From: Candidatus Methanomethylophilaceae archaeon
Lineage (GTDB): Archaea > Thermoplasmatota > Thermoplasmata > Methanomassiliicoccales > Methanomethylophilaceae
NCBI GenBank assembly: GCA_017461225.1
Contig: JAFTYV010000058.1
Span: 20,211 to 84,210 of the forward strand
Reading direction: 5' to 3'
DNA length: 64,000 nucleotides
Of the stretch, positions 1 through 8,494 are shown one piece after another (within the stretch, counting starts at the first letter, position 1; each line of letters begins with the position of its first letter). The position numbers were made by a program, and so were the translations under genes. The notes under the pieces were generated by a model. It had not been told where the DNA came from. It worked only from the letters and a program-made list of their open reading frames with translations, and ran no database searches.

Positions 1-121
1 TCGCGAGCTGGACCCTGTCGGAGATGCCCTTCAGCATCCCGGCGAGTTCGGAGATGTAATCAGCATCATTCTCTCCGGGTACGAGGATCGACCCGCCAAT
101 AGAAACCACGACCTTATCCAT
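1..121 (-). CDS. pyrH: UMP kinase, archaeal type (N-terminal part only)
   Basis: The gene reads leftwards out of the window; 40 N-terminal codons are visible from the ATG whose complement is at 119-121. The translation begins MDKVVVSIGGSILVPGEND, matching the opening beta strand and glycine-rich loop (GGS at residues 9-11) of archaeal UMP kinases of the amino acid kinase fold. These enzymes phosphorylate UMP to UDP with ATP in pyrimidine nucleotide synthesis. The rest of the protein lies outside, so the call rests on this N-terminal signature only. It is divergent from the aRF1 gene. Confidence 0.7.
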   Translation of the reverse strand, partial: MDKVVVSIGGSILVPGENDADYISELAGMLKGISDRVQLA

Positions 122-197
122 GGGACTCACTGCGCGTCCCTATGGTCAGCGTGGATATGAACCCACCGATTACGCGTGCACCCGCGCCACCGATATG

Positions 198-208
198 TTT
201 AATATAAA
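198..208 (+). promoter_or_regulatory. TATA box of the aRF1-argS unit
   Basis: An AT-rich element (TTTAATATAAA) stands in GC-rich DNA about 32 nt before the GTG at 230. That spacing recurs upstream of many genes in this window and fits a leaderless or nearly leaderless transcript. Confidence 0.55.
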
Positions 209-229
209 GGGAGCCTGACATGGAACCGG

Positions 230-1471
230 GTGGACCATATGGGTGAAACCAATTCGATGGATAAAGCGAAATACGATTTCAAGAAGGATATGCAGGAGAT
301 CACAGGTTACAGGGGAAGGGGAACCGAGCTCATCTCGGTCTACGTCCCCGGCAACAAGCAGATCTCGGATGTCATGGCCTACCTCAGGAACGAGCAGTCC
401 CAGGCATCCAACATCAAGTCCAAGACGACGATGAAGAACGTCACGAGTGCGATCGATTCCATCGCCGCTCGACTCAAAACGTACAAGACGCCTCCGGAGA
501 ACGGAGTCGTGATCTTCTGTGGGGAGGTCCCCCGTGCAGGTGACCAGACCAAGATGGTCCAGTATGTCATCAACCCCCCGGAACCCATCACCGCGTTCCT
601 GTACAGATGCGATGCCCAGTTCTTCACCGAACCCCTCGAGGCGATGCTCCTCGACAAGAAATGCTACGGTCTCATAACCATCGACAGGTCCGAGGCCACG
701 ATAGGTCTCCTCAGCGGGAGCAGGATCCAGGTCATGAAGCACTTCGACTCCCTGGTCCCCAGCAAGCACCACCAGGGAGGTCAGTCGTCCGTCCGTTTCG
801 AGAGGCTGATCGAGATCGCCGCCCACGAGTTCTTCAAGAAGGTCGCCGACAACGCGACCGAGATATTCCTCAACAGGCCTGAGATGCTCGGACTCCTGAT
901 AGGCGGGCCCGGAGCGACCAAGGACTTCTTCGTGAAGGAGGAGTACCTCCACCACGAGCTCAGGAAGAAGGTCTGCTCGCCCCTCGTGGACACCGGGTAC
1001 ACCGACGAGTCCGGACTCAGGGAGCTCGTCGAGAACGCCAAGGACATCATCACCGACATGCAGCTCACCGTGGAGAAGGAGTTCATGCAGAGGCTCTTCG
1101 CCGAGATCAGGAAGTCCGACGGAGGGCTCTCCTGCTACGGGGAGGACGAGGTCAGGGCCGCCACCGACATGGGTGCCGCCGACATACTCCTCCTGTCCGA
1201 GTCGCTCAGCAAGAGGCGCGTCACGGTGCAGTGCTCCTCAGGACACACGCACGAGCTGACGGTGAAGGATGCCGACGAGAGGATCAACTGCCCCGAGTGC
1301 GGCGGCTCCGCCACCGTCATCAAGGACGAGGACCTCATCGACGACTTCTTCCTCAGGGCGGACGCGTTCAACACCCGCGTCCAGATCATATCCCCCGATT
1401 CCGAGGAGGGGGACATGCTCCTCAAGGCGTTCGGAGGCATAGCCGCGCTCCTCAGGTACAAGGTGAACTAA
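230..1471 (+). CDS. prf1: Peptide chain release factor aRF1
   Basis: This is the class I release factor that reads stop codons in the A site and triggers hydrolysis of peptidyl-tRNA. Seen in the 413-residue product: the NIKS stop-codon recognition motif near residue 61, the YxCxxxF motif (YRCDAQF), the catalytic GGQ near residue 183, and a C-terminal zinc mini-domain with CPEC. Length is normal for the family. GTG 230 sits about 32 nt from the TATA box; ATG 239, nine bases later in frame, follows a GGTGG stretch and is the alternative start. argS follows immediately after the TAA stop. In pyrrolysine-using archaea this factor would compete with amber decoding, but its recognition motifs look intact. 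Confidence 0.93.
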   Translation: MDHMGETNSMDKAKYDFKKDMQEITGYRGRGTELISVYVPGNKQISDVMAYLRNEQSQASNIKSKTTMKNVTSAIDSIAARLKTYKTPPENGVVIFCGEVPRAGDQTKMVQYVINPPEPITAFLYRCDAQFFTEPLEAMLLDKKCYGLITIDRSEATIGLLSGSRIQVMKHFDSLVPSKHHQGGQSSVRFERLIEIAAHEFFKKVADNATEIFLNRPEMLGLLIGGPGATKDFFVKEEYLHHELRKKVCSPLVDTGYTDESGLRELVENAKDIITDMQLTVEKEFMQRLFAEIRKSDGGLSCYGEDEVRAATDMGAADILLLSESLSKRRVTVQCSSGHTHELTVKDADERINCPECGGSATVIKDEDLIDDFFLRADAFNTRVQIISPDSEEGDMLLKAFGGIAALLRYKVN

Positions 1472-3232
1472 ATGTCTGTAATGGATGATTTCACAGCGGA
1501 GGTCCGCGCAGCGGTCTCCACGGCGCTCGCGGACATGGGCGCCGACGGCACGGAGTTCGCCGTCGAACCCTCCTCCATGGAGAACGTGGACCTCGCGGTC
1601 CCCTGCTTCACGATGTCCAAGGTGCTCAGGAAGGCCCCCCAGGCCATCGCCGACGACCTCGCGTCCAGGATCGCCCCCTCGGGACTGATCTCGGCAGTCG
1701 CGTCCGTCAACGGGTACCTCAACTTCAACATAGACCAGGCCGCCATGGTCGGCGGTGTGGTCGGTGAGATAGTGGCCAGGGGCACCGGGTACGGGCACCA
1801 CCCCTCCACCGGGCTCAGGGTCAACCTCGAGCACACCTCGACCAACCCCACCGGCCCCATCCACGTCGGACGCGCGCGCAACCCCGTTATCGGAGACACC
1901 CTCGCCCGCTGCCTGAAGAGGTGCGGCCACGAGGTCACCACGGAGTACTACGTCAACGACGTCGGTAAGCAGGTCGTCATCCTGACCTGGGGTGTGAACA
2001 ACGTCTCCGACGAGGAGGCGGCCGCCGAGGCGGAGGAGCACGCGAAGTCCATCGGACAGAACGAGAAGGAGCGCGACAAGACTGACCACAGGCTCGTGGC
2101 CAACTACCGTGTGGCCAACAAGAGGATGGAGGCGGAACCCGAGGTCCAGGCCTGCATCTCCGACATGCTCAGGAGGTTCGAGGACGGTGACGCCGAGGTC
2201 ATCGGCACCGTCAGGCACACCGCCGAGATAATGCTCGACGGTCTCCGCGAGACCCTCTCCAACATCAACGTGACCCTCGACAGGTACACCTGGGAGTCCG
2301 ACTTCATCGCGGACGGTTCCGCCAGGGATGTGGTGGAGAGGCTCAAGACCTCCGACTACGCCGGACAGACCGACGACGGCGCATGGTACCTCGACCTGAA
2401 GGACTTCGGCATCCAGGGGAAGAACACCAAGTTCACGTTCACCAGGTCCGACGGGACCACCCTGTACACCACCCGCGACCTCGCGTACCACCTGGACAAG
2501 TTCACCAGGGCCGACCGTGTCATCGACGTCCTCGGGGAGGACCAGAAGCTCGGATCCAAACAGCTCTGCTCCGCCCTCGAGATCCTCGGGAACGAGAAGA
2601 TGCCCGAGCCCCTGTTCTACTCCTTCGTCTCCCTTCCCGAAGGGAAGATGTCCACCAGGAAGGGTGTCGTCGTCTACCTCGACGACCTCATCGACGAGTC
2701 CGTCTCCCGTGCCTACGAGGAGATCAGGAGCAGGCGCTCCGACATGCCCGAGGAGAGGATGCGCGAGATCGCATGGACCGTGGGTGTCGGTGCCGTGAGG
2801 TACAACATCGTGCGCGTCCAGCCCGAGAAGCAGTTCGTCTTCAAGTGGGAGGAGGCCCTCAACTTCGACGGTAACTCCGGACCCTACCTCCAGTACGTCC
2901 ATGCGAGGGCGTGCAGCATGCTGAGGAAGGCCGGCGAGTACTCCCACGACACGGACGCATCCAAGCTGACCGACGAGTACGAGGTCAGATTGGTCAGCGC
3001 GCTGTCCCGCTACTCCGACGTCCTGGACGCCGCCGGGAACGGCGGACGCATCCACATGCTCCCCGCATACGGACACGAGGTGGCATCCGCGTTCAACCAG
3101 TTCTACGCGGCGGTCCCCGTGCTCGATGCCGGTCCCAGGAGGGATGCGCGCCTCACACTCGTCGAGTGTGCGAAGACCGTGTTGGCCGATGTGCTCGACT
3201 GTCTCGGAATGGGTGCTCCGGAGGAGATGTGA
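1472..3232 (+). CDS. argS: Arginyl-tRNA synthetase
   Basis: Class I aminoacyl-tRNA synthetase charging tRNA-Arg; 586 residues, close to the usual size. Seen: the HIGH-like motif HVGRARN near residues 131-137, the KMSKS-type motif KMSTRKG near 392-398, an N-terminal additional domain, and a C-terminal DALR-type anticodon-binding region (YVHARACSMLRKAG and following helices). The ATG directly abuts the aRF1 stop codon, so the two are cotranscribed. The TGA stop overlaps the next ATG by one base. Confidence 0.96.
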   Translation: MSVMDDFTAEVRAAVSTALADMGADGTEFAVEPSSMENVDLAVPCFTMSKVLRKAPQAIADDLASRIAPSGLISAVASVNGYLNFNIDQAAMVGGVVGEIVARGTGYGHHPSTGLRVNLEHTSTNPTGPIHVGRARNPVIGDTLARCLKRCGHEVTTEYYVNDVGKQVVILTWGVNNVSDEEAAAEAEEHAKSIGQNEKERDKTDHRLVANYRVANKRMEAEPEVQACISDMLRRFEDGDAEVIGTVRHTAEIMLDGLRETLSNINVTLDRYTWESDFIADGSARDVVERLKTSDYAGQTDDGAWYLDLKDFGIQGKNTKFTFTRSDGTTLYTTRDLAYHLDKFTRADRVIDVLGEDQKLGSKQLCSALEILGNEKMPEPLFYSFVSLPEGKMSTRKGVVVYLDDLIDESVSRAYEEIRSRRSDMPEERMREIAWTVGVGAVRYNIVRVQPEKQFVFKWEEALNFDGNSGPYLQYVHARACSMLRKAGEYSHDTDASKLTDEYEVRLVSALSRYSDVLDAAGNGGRIHMLPAYGHEVASAFNQFYAAVPVLDAGPRRDARLTLVECAKTVLADVLDCLGMGAPEEM

Positions 3233-3729
3233 TGGAGTACCGTCCCATGAGGATCAGGGACATCGAGGGCGTGCGCGAACTCGAGGTCAGCTGCATCCGC
3301 GAGTACTTCGCGGAGACCCTCGAGAACAAATGGGACGAACTCCCCCAGGATTGGAGGGACGGCCTCGGCGCGAGCAGCAAGAGGCACTTCAAGGCGTACC
3401 TGGACAGCGGGCTGAGCTTCGTGGCGGAGGAGGACGGCGAGATAGTCGGCTTCATCTTCGCACAGATGCTCCACCATGTCTTCGACGAGGACAACGTGCT
3501 CTGGATCGAGAACATGGGCGTCCACCCGTACTTCAGGCGCAACGCGATCGGCTACAAGCTCCTCAGGGAGTGCGTCAGGAAGGGTCGCGAGATGGGTGCC
3601 ACGGTCGCACACAGCATGATCCAGCCGAGCAACGCGCCGTCGATCCTGCTCCACAAGAAACTCGGTTTCTTCATGGACAGGCGCGAGGTGGCGCTCCTGG
3701 ATCTCAGGGATCCCAACCTCGGTTTCTGA
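3232..3729 (+). CDS. GNAT family N-acetyltransferase (RimI-like)
   Basis: A 165-residue acetyltransferase. The core GNAT fold is visible: a beta-strand pair (SFVAEEDGEIVGFIF), the acetyl-CoA pyrophosphate loop as VHPYFRRNAIGYKLL (R/Q-x-x-G/A pattern), and a C-terminal segment SNAPSILLHKKLGFF typical of RimI-type N-terminal acetylases. It starts inside the argS stop (ATG at 3232 shares one base), so it belongs to the prf1-argS operon. The substrate cannot be read from sequence; protein N-terminal acetylation is plausible from the RimI resemblance. A strong hairpin with T-tract follows. Confidence 0.8.
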   Translation: MEYRPMRIRDIEGVRELEVSCIREYFAETLENKWDELPQDWRDGLGASSKRHFKAYLDSGLSFVAEEDGEIVGFIFAQMLHHVFDEDNVLWIENMGVHPYFRRNAIGYKLLRECVRKGREMGATVAHSMIQPSNAPSILLHKKLGFFMDRREVALLDLRDPNLGF

Positions 3730-3749
3730 GATAAAACACAATGAAAGAG

Positions 3750-3782
3750 GGGGAGGGCGACCCCTCCCCGGTTTCCTTTTTT
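3750..3782 (+). terminator. Hairpin terminator after GNAT gene
   Basis: An 8-bp stem (3750-3757 with 3762-3769) with a CGAC loop is followed by a T-rich run up to 3782. It lies between the convergent GNAT gene and the minus-strand gene ending at 3782. Confidence 0.75.
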
Positions 3783-4378
3783 CAATCCTTCTTACCGGAG
3801 TACTTCTTCCTCTCGGTGGTGACGGCCTTCTTGGCCTCCTTCCTGGAACCCTTCTCCGCCATGGCGGCCTTCCTCTGGGCCTCGAGCTCCTCGAAGGTCA
3901 TGGTGTTCTCCTTCTTGGGTGCATCGCGCATCTTGAGGTAGACTATGACGGCGATGGCGATGATCGCCACGATCACGACGACATAGGTGGTCCAGTTGGA
4001 GAGTATGTTCTCATCGACCGTGACGGTCATGTTGAACTCCGCGAATTTGAACTGGTCCGCAGGTTCCATCGTGACGACGAGGTCGTGGTTGCCGGCGCTC
4101 TTGAGGTTGGGTAGTTCGATGGTGATCCTCTGCTCCCCGTACGCGATGGTCTGGGCCCCGCTGTACAGGACCTTGCTCCCCTCGGTGACGGTGATCTCGG
4201 CCTCGAACGCCTTGGTGTCGTTGAACAGGTCGAACCAGATCTTCCCCCCGTTGAGGTCGTCCAGGTCGTAGCCCCTGTCGGAGATGGTGGTCTCCCCATC
4301 GGCACCGGCGACGGGGATGATGCAGAGTGCGGCGACGAGTGCCGCCACGACGAGCATCGTTGCTTTCATGCCCCTCAT
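3782..4378 (-). CDS. Secreted or membrane-anchored protein of unknown function
   Basis: 198 residues, family not recognised. An N-terminal signal-like hydrophobic helix (residues 5-25, ending near AGADGE) precedes a beta-rich ectodomain of about 110 residues with two NxT sequons. A single transmembrane helix follows (YVVVIVAIIAIAVIVYL), then a highly charged cytoplasmic tail rich in Lys, Glu and Ala. The layout suggests a type I membrane protein with the ectodomain outside. It begins 9 nt after purP ends on the same strand and may be cotranscribed with it. No catalytic motif is visible. Confidence 0.6.
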   Translation of the reverse strand: MRGMKATMLVVAALVAALCIIPVAGADGETTISDRGYDLDDLNGGKIWFDLFNDTKAFEAEITVTEGSKVLYSGAQTIAYGEQRITIELPNLKSAGNHDLVVTMEPADQFKFAEFNMTVTVDENILSNWTTYVVVIVAIIAIAVIVYLKMRDAPKKENTMTFEELEAQRKAAMAEKGSRKEAKKAVTTERKKYSGKKD

Positions 4379-4387
4379 CGGATCGCC

Positions 4388-5545
4388 TCAGGTGATGATC
4401 TCCTCGATGCGCTCCTGTTCGATGGCCTTCCTGACCTCCATGGAGAGCCTCCTTCCGGAGGACATCTCCCTCCTCCAGAGGGTGTTGCCGTAGGGGTGTC
4501 CGACGGACATGTGGACGTTGGTTCCGCCACCGATGCGGGGTGCGACATCGTAGATGTAGAAGTTCAGGTCCTTGTCGACACAGGTCTGGAGACAGAAGGG
4601 TCCGATGATACCGGGGTCGTAGAACTTCTTGGATGCGGCGATGTACTTCTCCGCCATCTCGAAGGCCTTGTCGAGGAGGGACTCCCTGAGCGTGGCGGAG
4701 TTGTGTCCGCACACGGTGTACTCGGGGATGATTCCGTCGTTCTCGAGCTCCACCTGCTGCTTTCCGGGGAGCCTGCAGTATCCGTCGAGGGAGCTCTCGA
4801 ACCTCCAGTCGACTCCGAGGAGCTCCAGCCTCTCGCCCTTCTCCTCCAGAGGGGAGTAGAAGAAGTCGAGGTTGAAGACGGGGCCGATGATGTACTGCTC
4901 CATCCTGGCGTGCTCGAGGAAGTTCTCCTCGATGACGCCCTGCTTGATGAGCTCGGTGGACTTCTCGACGAACTGGTCGTAGTCCTTGGCGGTGAAGAAG
5001 CCCCTCTCGAGCTTCTTGACCTTGTGGTGGACCTTCACGATGGTGAGTCCGTCGATGTCCTCGGGCTTCTCGACCTTCTTGGGGAAGGGCATACCTGCCT
5101 GCTCGAGGATCCAGTAGTAGTCCCTCTCATCCCCCCTCTCCTCGGACCTGAGCAGGTTCCTGCTTCCGACGATGGGCATCTTGAAATCGTTCTCGACGGC
5201 ATCGATTCCGCAGTACGAGACGAAAGACCTGTTGGGGACGAAGAGGACGTTCTTGTCCATCAGGCTCTGCTGGACCTCGGGTTTGAGGATGCTGTTGAAC
5301 CTGTCGAGGATGACGGGTTCGTCGACGACTCCCCTGATGATGTTGCCCTGTGCGTCCCTCTGCGCCTTGAAGTACCTGGAGAAGGTGGCATCCCTGCCCT
5401 GCTGGCAGATCGCCACGGTCTTGAAGCCCTCGGATATGGCTCCGTCGCAAGTGTCGAGTGCGGAGTGGGATGCGACCACTCCGATCTTGGCATCCTTGAG
5501 GTTGTACTTCTCGAGGTTGCCCAGAACTTCGTCTCTGCTGATCAT
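4388..5545 (-). CDS. purP: 5-formaminoimidazole-4-carboxamide ribonucleotide synthetase
   Basis: PurP is the archaeal ATP- and formate-dependent enzyme making FAICAR from AICAR in purine synthesis, replacing the folate-dependent step of bacteria. The 385-residue length and ATP-grasp architecture agree. Recognisable stretches include VASHSALDTCDGA near the N terminus, RNLLRSEERGDERDYYW in the middle and a C-terminal DVAPRIGGGTN metal/nucleotide-binding segment. The start ATG lies about 40 nt downstream of an AT-rich promoter region at 5578-5598. The distance from purF (24.2 kb) shows purine genes are dispersed here. Confidence 0.93.
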   Translation of the reverse strand: MISRDEVLGNLEKYNLKDAKIGVVASHSALDTCDGAISEGFKTVAICQQGRDATFSRYFKAQRDAQGNIIRGVVDEPVILDRFNSILKPEVQQSLMDKNVLFVPNRSFVSYCGIDAVENDFKMPIVGSRNLLRSEERGDERDYYWILEQAGMPFPKKVEKPEDIDGLTIVKVHHKVKKLERGFFTAKDYDQFVEKSTELIKQGVIEENFLEHARMEQYIIGPVFNLDFFYSPLEEKGERLELLGVDWRFESSLDGYCRLPGKQQVELENDGIIPEYTVCGHNSATLRESLLDKAFEMAEKYIAASKKFYDPGIIGPFCLQTCVDKDLNFYIYDVAPRIGGGTNVHMSVGHPYGNTLWRREMSSGRRLSMEVRKAIEQERIEEIIT

Positions 5546-5654
5546 GATTAATCCTCTGGTTCGGTATTTGGTGTTCGTATATTATATTTTATTAAACACG
5601 CGCGCGGAACCAGATGTGACGGGATGGTACCGGTGAAGATGGAAATGGAAAAAG

Positions 5655-5730
5655 TGGTAGCCTCGCGCAGATTCGAACTGCGGTCGCAGGATCCAGAGTC
5701 CCGCATGATTGACCACTACACTACGAGGCT
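5655..5730 (-). tRNA. tRNA-Gln (CUG)
   Basis: On the minus strand a full cloverleaf begins with acceptor AGCCTCG and ends with its complement, discriminator A and an encoded CCA. The anticodon arm (CGGGA-CTCTGGA-TCCTG) presents CUG. A TATA-like box at 5752-5763 overlaps the stop codon of the upstream winged-helix gene. Confidence 0.93.
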
Positions 5731-5755
5731 ATCAAGACCCCTGATTCAATCCTCA

Positions 5756-6091
5756 TTAATAAACTTTTTCAATTGAACTGAAACGGTCGGCCTTATTGCC
5801 AGTACCGCATCGCGCCCTCCCCAGGTTGTGGACTATGCTCGATGCGCGGAGGAGCAGTTCGGACACCTCGGCCCCCGCGGGCGTTAGTTCCCATATCCTG
5901 CGGTTGTACAGGTGCCTCTCGTCGTCCCTGACCGTGACGAGCCCCATCTCGCAGAGGTCGAGGGCCACGTCCCTCACAGCGGGGTAGTTGCTACCGACCT
6001 CGTAGAGGTCCTGGGACACTATGGCACCGCGTTCCATGATGAGGAGCAGGATGCCGACGGCGTATTTCCTGGTCAGGGGGTTGTCAGCCAT
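5756..6091 (-). CDS. Small winged-helix transcriptional regulator
   Basis: 111 residues forming a compact winged helix: helices at residues 6-20 (KYAVGILLLIMERG), 24-30 and a recognition helix around YPAVRDVALDLCEMGLV. A wing follows (TVRDDERHLYNRRIWELTPAG), then a C-terminal helix that could dimerise. The pattern is that of MarR/ArsR/PadR-like one-domain regulators, with no obvious metal-binding Cys/His set. The TATA-like element at 6110-6118 implies a leaderless mRNA. Target genes are unknown. Confidence 0.6.
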   Translation of the reverse strand: MADNPLTRKYAVGILLLIMERGAIVSQDLYEVGSNYPAVRDVALDLCEMGLVTVRDDERHLYNRRIWELTPAGAEVSELLLRASSIVHNLGRARCGTGNKADRFSSIEKVY

Positions 6092-6167
6092 GACACAGCG
6101 AGTTCACGGGATGTATAAATCTGATATCTGGGTGAACGGTAGGGACGTTCACCAAGGACAGTGGTTT

Positions 6168-6200
6168 GTGAAAATGGCAGGGAGGGGCCGGACCCCTCCC
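6168..6200 (-). terminator. Hairpin terminator of adk
   Basis: An 8-bp stem (6180-6187 with 6193-6200) with a 5-nt loop lies 7 nt after the adk stop on the minus strand. A short T-rich stretch follows in that direction. Confidence 0.65.
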
Positions 6201-6207
6201 ATCGGTC

Positions 6208-6834
6208 TCACTGGACCGTCTTCTTGACTTCCTCGAAGATGTCGTCGATGCTGCCGACACCCTTGATGGTGACGAGTGTGCCCTTCCCGGCGTAGTAGTC
6301 GATGAGGGGCATGGTGTTCTCGCGGTAGACCCTGAGCCTGTTCTTGACGGTCTCCTCCTTGTCGTCGTCCCTCTGGTAGAGCTGGGATCCGCATTTGTCG
6401 CAGGCACCCTCGGTCTTGGGGGGGTTGTACACGAGGTGGTAGACGGCGTTGCACTGGGGGCAGGAGCGCCTCTTGGTGAGCCTGGTGACGAGCTCGTCGT
6501 CATCGACGTCGAGGTTGAGTGCGAGGTCGACGTCGAGCTGCTCCGCGAGCGCGTCCGCCTGCTCCACGGTCCTGGGGAAACCGTCGAGGATGACCCCTCC
6601 GTCCGCCTGTGCGATCTTCTCCTTCATGAGTCCGATGATGAGGTCGTTGGGGACGAGAGCACCGGCGTCCATGAACTCTTTGGCCTTCAACCCGAGTTCG
6701 GTCTGGTTCCTGACTGCCTCACGGAGCATGTCGCCCGTGGAGAGTCTGATGTAACCGAGCTCTTCGCTGAGTTTCTCTCCCTGGGTTCCCTTTCCGGATC
6801 CCGGGGGGCCGAGAAGTACGATCGTGGATTTCAT
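6208..6834 (-). CDS. adk: Adenylate kinase, long zinc-lid (bacterial) type
   Basis: Converts AMP and ATP to two ADP. The 208-residue product has the P-loop GPPGSGKGTQ at residues 8-17, the NMP-binding motif LSTGDMLRE, the FPRT motif near residue 87, and a long LID domain carrying four cysteines (CPQC and CDKC). The cysteines predict a structural zinc, as in Gram-positive bacterial enzymes and unlike the short trimeric archaeal AdkA. The start is set at 6834, where MKSTIVLLGPPG begins, 20-30 nt after a TATA-like element at 6851-6863; a longer frame upstream adds non-conserved residues. The bacterial-type architecture suggests ancient transfer. Confidence 0.93.
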   Translation of the reverse strand: MKSTIVLLGPPGSGKGTQGEKLSEELGYIRLSTGDMLREAVRNQTELGLKAKEFMDAGALVPNDLIIGLMKEKIAQADGGVILDGFPRTVEQADALAEQLDVDLALNLDVDDDELVTRLTKRRSCPQCNAVYHLVYNPPKTEGACDKCGSQLYQRDDDKEETVKNRLRVYRENTMPLIDYYAGKGTLVTIKGVGSIDDIFEEVKKTVQ

Positions 6835-6962
6835 GGAGCTTCGGATTGTATCCTCATATAAAACGAGTCCGCCGGTTCCAGTCCCGGTCAATCCAGTCGG
6901 TTCCGCACACGGTGATGCGTACAGGTTTCACATGACTTAACAATCGTCAAAAAGACACGTCA

Positions 6963-6971
6963 CTTATATAT
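6963..6971 (+). promoter_or_regulatory. TATA box of the FAD dehydrogenase gene
   Basis: The element CTTATATAT lies about 34 nt before the GTG at 6997, so the mRNA probably has almost no leader. Confidence 0.55.
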
Positions 6972-6996
6972 CGAAAGATACCAATCGTGCGAATAG

Positions 6997-8439
6997 GTGT
7001 TCATATTGGAACAGAGAATCATCGACCAGATCGAGGCCGTCGTAGGCAAGGAGGGCTATTCCGTCGAGCCCGCCGTCCTCTACACGTACGGTTTCGACGC
7101 ATCCATATTCCACAACACTCCGGACATCGTGGTCCAGCCCAGGACCACCGAGCAGGTCTCGGAGATCATGAAGATCGCGTACGCCAACAAGATCCCCGTC
7201 GTCCCCAGGGGTGCGGGAACCGGACTCTGCGGGTCCGCCGTCCCGATCAAGGGCGGGATCGTCATGGCTATGCAGAGGATGAACCAGGTCAAGAACATCA
7301 GTGTTGCGGACCTGTGGGTCGATGTCGAGGCGGGTTGTGTGTACAACGACCTCAACAACGAGCTCTCGAAGTACGGCTTCTTCTTCCCCCCGTCACCCGG
7401 ATCGGCCGAGGCCTGTCAGATCGGTGGCATGGTCGCCACGAACGCCTCGGGCATGCGCGCCGTCAAGTACGGCGCCACCAGGGACTTCGTCCTGGGACTC
7501 ACGTTCGTGAAGGCGGATGGGGAGATCGTCCGCTGCGGCACCAGGACCATCAAGGACTCGTCCGGATATCAGCTCGCACGCCTCCTCTGCGGATCCGAGG
7601 GTACCCTCGGCATCATCACCGAGGTCACGCTGAAGCTGACCACCAAGCCCAAGAAGTCCGCATCCTGCCTCTGCTGCTTCAAGACCGTGGAGGATGCCGG
7701 AAGGTGCATCTCCGCGATCATCGCGAAGCCCCTCATCCCCGCATCATGCGAGCTCATGGACAGCGTGAGCATCAACGCGGTCAACAAGGCCCGCGGCAAC
7801 CCACTCCCCGACTGCGGTGCACTCTGCATCGTGGAGGTCGACGGTGAGACCGACGAGGTCATCGACCGCGATCTCGCGATCGTGGACGAGGTCGCCAACG
7901 AGATCGGGGCCGTGTCCGTCATCCCCACCAAGGACAAGGCGCTCATCGCGCAGTGGACGGATGCCAGGAAGTCCGTCATGACGTCCCTGTCCGCACTCAA
8001 GCCCGGTTGCTCGTCCGTGTCCCTCGCCGATGATATGGGCGTGCCCGTGTCCCAGGTGCCCAAGGCCGTAACTGCGTTCCAGGAGATCGCCGACAGGTAC
8101 AGGGTCACCATAGCGACGTACGGTCACGCATCGGACGGCAACCTCCACACGAAGATGGTCCTCGACCCCACCGACAAGGACGAGTGGGAGAGGGGTATCG
8201 CAGCCGTCAACGAGATCTTCGACGTCTGCATTGAGCTCGGCGGAACCGTCACCGGGGAACACGGCGTGGGCATATCCAAGGCACCCAACTACATGAAGGA
8301 GAGGGAGTCCGAACTCTCCTCCATCAGGGCGATCAAGAAGGCCATGGATCCCGAGAACATCCTCAACCCCGGCAAGCTCGAGCAGTGGGAGGGGACGATC
8401 CTCAGGAACCTCAGGTACCCCTGCCAGGGTTGCATGTGA
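6997..8439 (+). CDS. FAD-binding 2-hydroxyacid dehydrogenase (GlcD/D-lactate dehydrogenase family)
   Basis: 480 residues of the vanillyl-alcohol-oxidase FAD fold. Seen: the PCMH-type FAD domain with GAGTGLCGSAVPIKGGIV (about residues 72-89), GGMVATNASGMRAVKYG (about 143-159) and the C-terminal motif GTVTGEHGVGISK near residue 420. Relatives oxidise glycolate or D-lactate; the substrate is not determinable here. There is no fused Fe-S domain, but the extreme C terminus ends in a CxxC (residues CQGC before the last Met). GTG 6997 is used because of its spacing to the TATA box; TTG 7006 is an alternative. Likely monocistronic, ending at a strong hairpin. Confidence 0.88.
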   Translation: MFILEQRIIDQIEAVVGKEGYSVEPAVLYTYGFDASIFHNTPDIVVQPRTTEQVSEIMKIAYANKIPVVPRGAGTGLCGSAVPIKGGIVMAMQRMNQVKNISVADLWVDVEAGCVYNDLNNELSKYGFFFPPSPGSAEACQIGGMVATNASGMRAVKYGATRDFVLGLTFVKADGEIVRCGTRTIKDSSGYQLARLLCGSEGTLGIITEVTLKLTTKPKKSASCLCCFKTVEDAGRCISAIIAKPLIPASCELMDSVSINAVNKARGNPLPDCGALCIVEVDGETDEVIDRDLAIVDEVANEIGAVSVIPTKDKALIAQWTDARKSVMTSLSALKPGCSSVSLADDMGVPVSQVPKAVTAFQEIADRYRVTIATYGHASDGNLHTKMVLDPTDKDEWERGIAAVNEIFDVCIELGGTVTGEHGVGISKAPNYMKERESELSSIRAIKKAMDPENILNPGKLEQWEGTILRNLRYPCQGCM

Positions 8440-8441
8440 GC

Positions 8442-8463
8442 GGGACGGGGTCATCCCCGTCCC
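8442..8463 (+). terminator. Hairpin after the FAD dehydrogenase gene
   Basis: A perfect 9-bp stem (8442-8450 with 8455-8463) with a TCAT loop starts 2 nt after the stop codon. There is no clear T-tract. Confidence 0.55.
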
Positions 8464-8494
8464 CGGAAACATCTTACATCCACTTTTCGGTCCC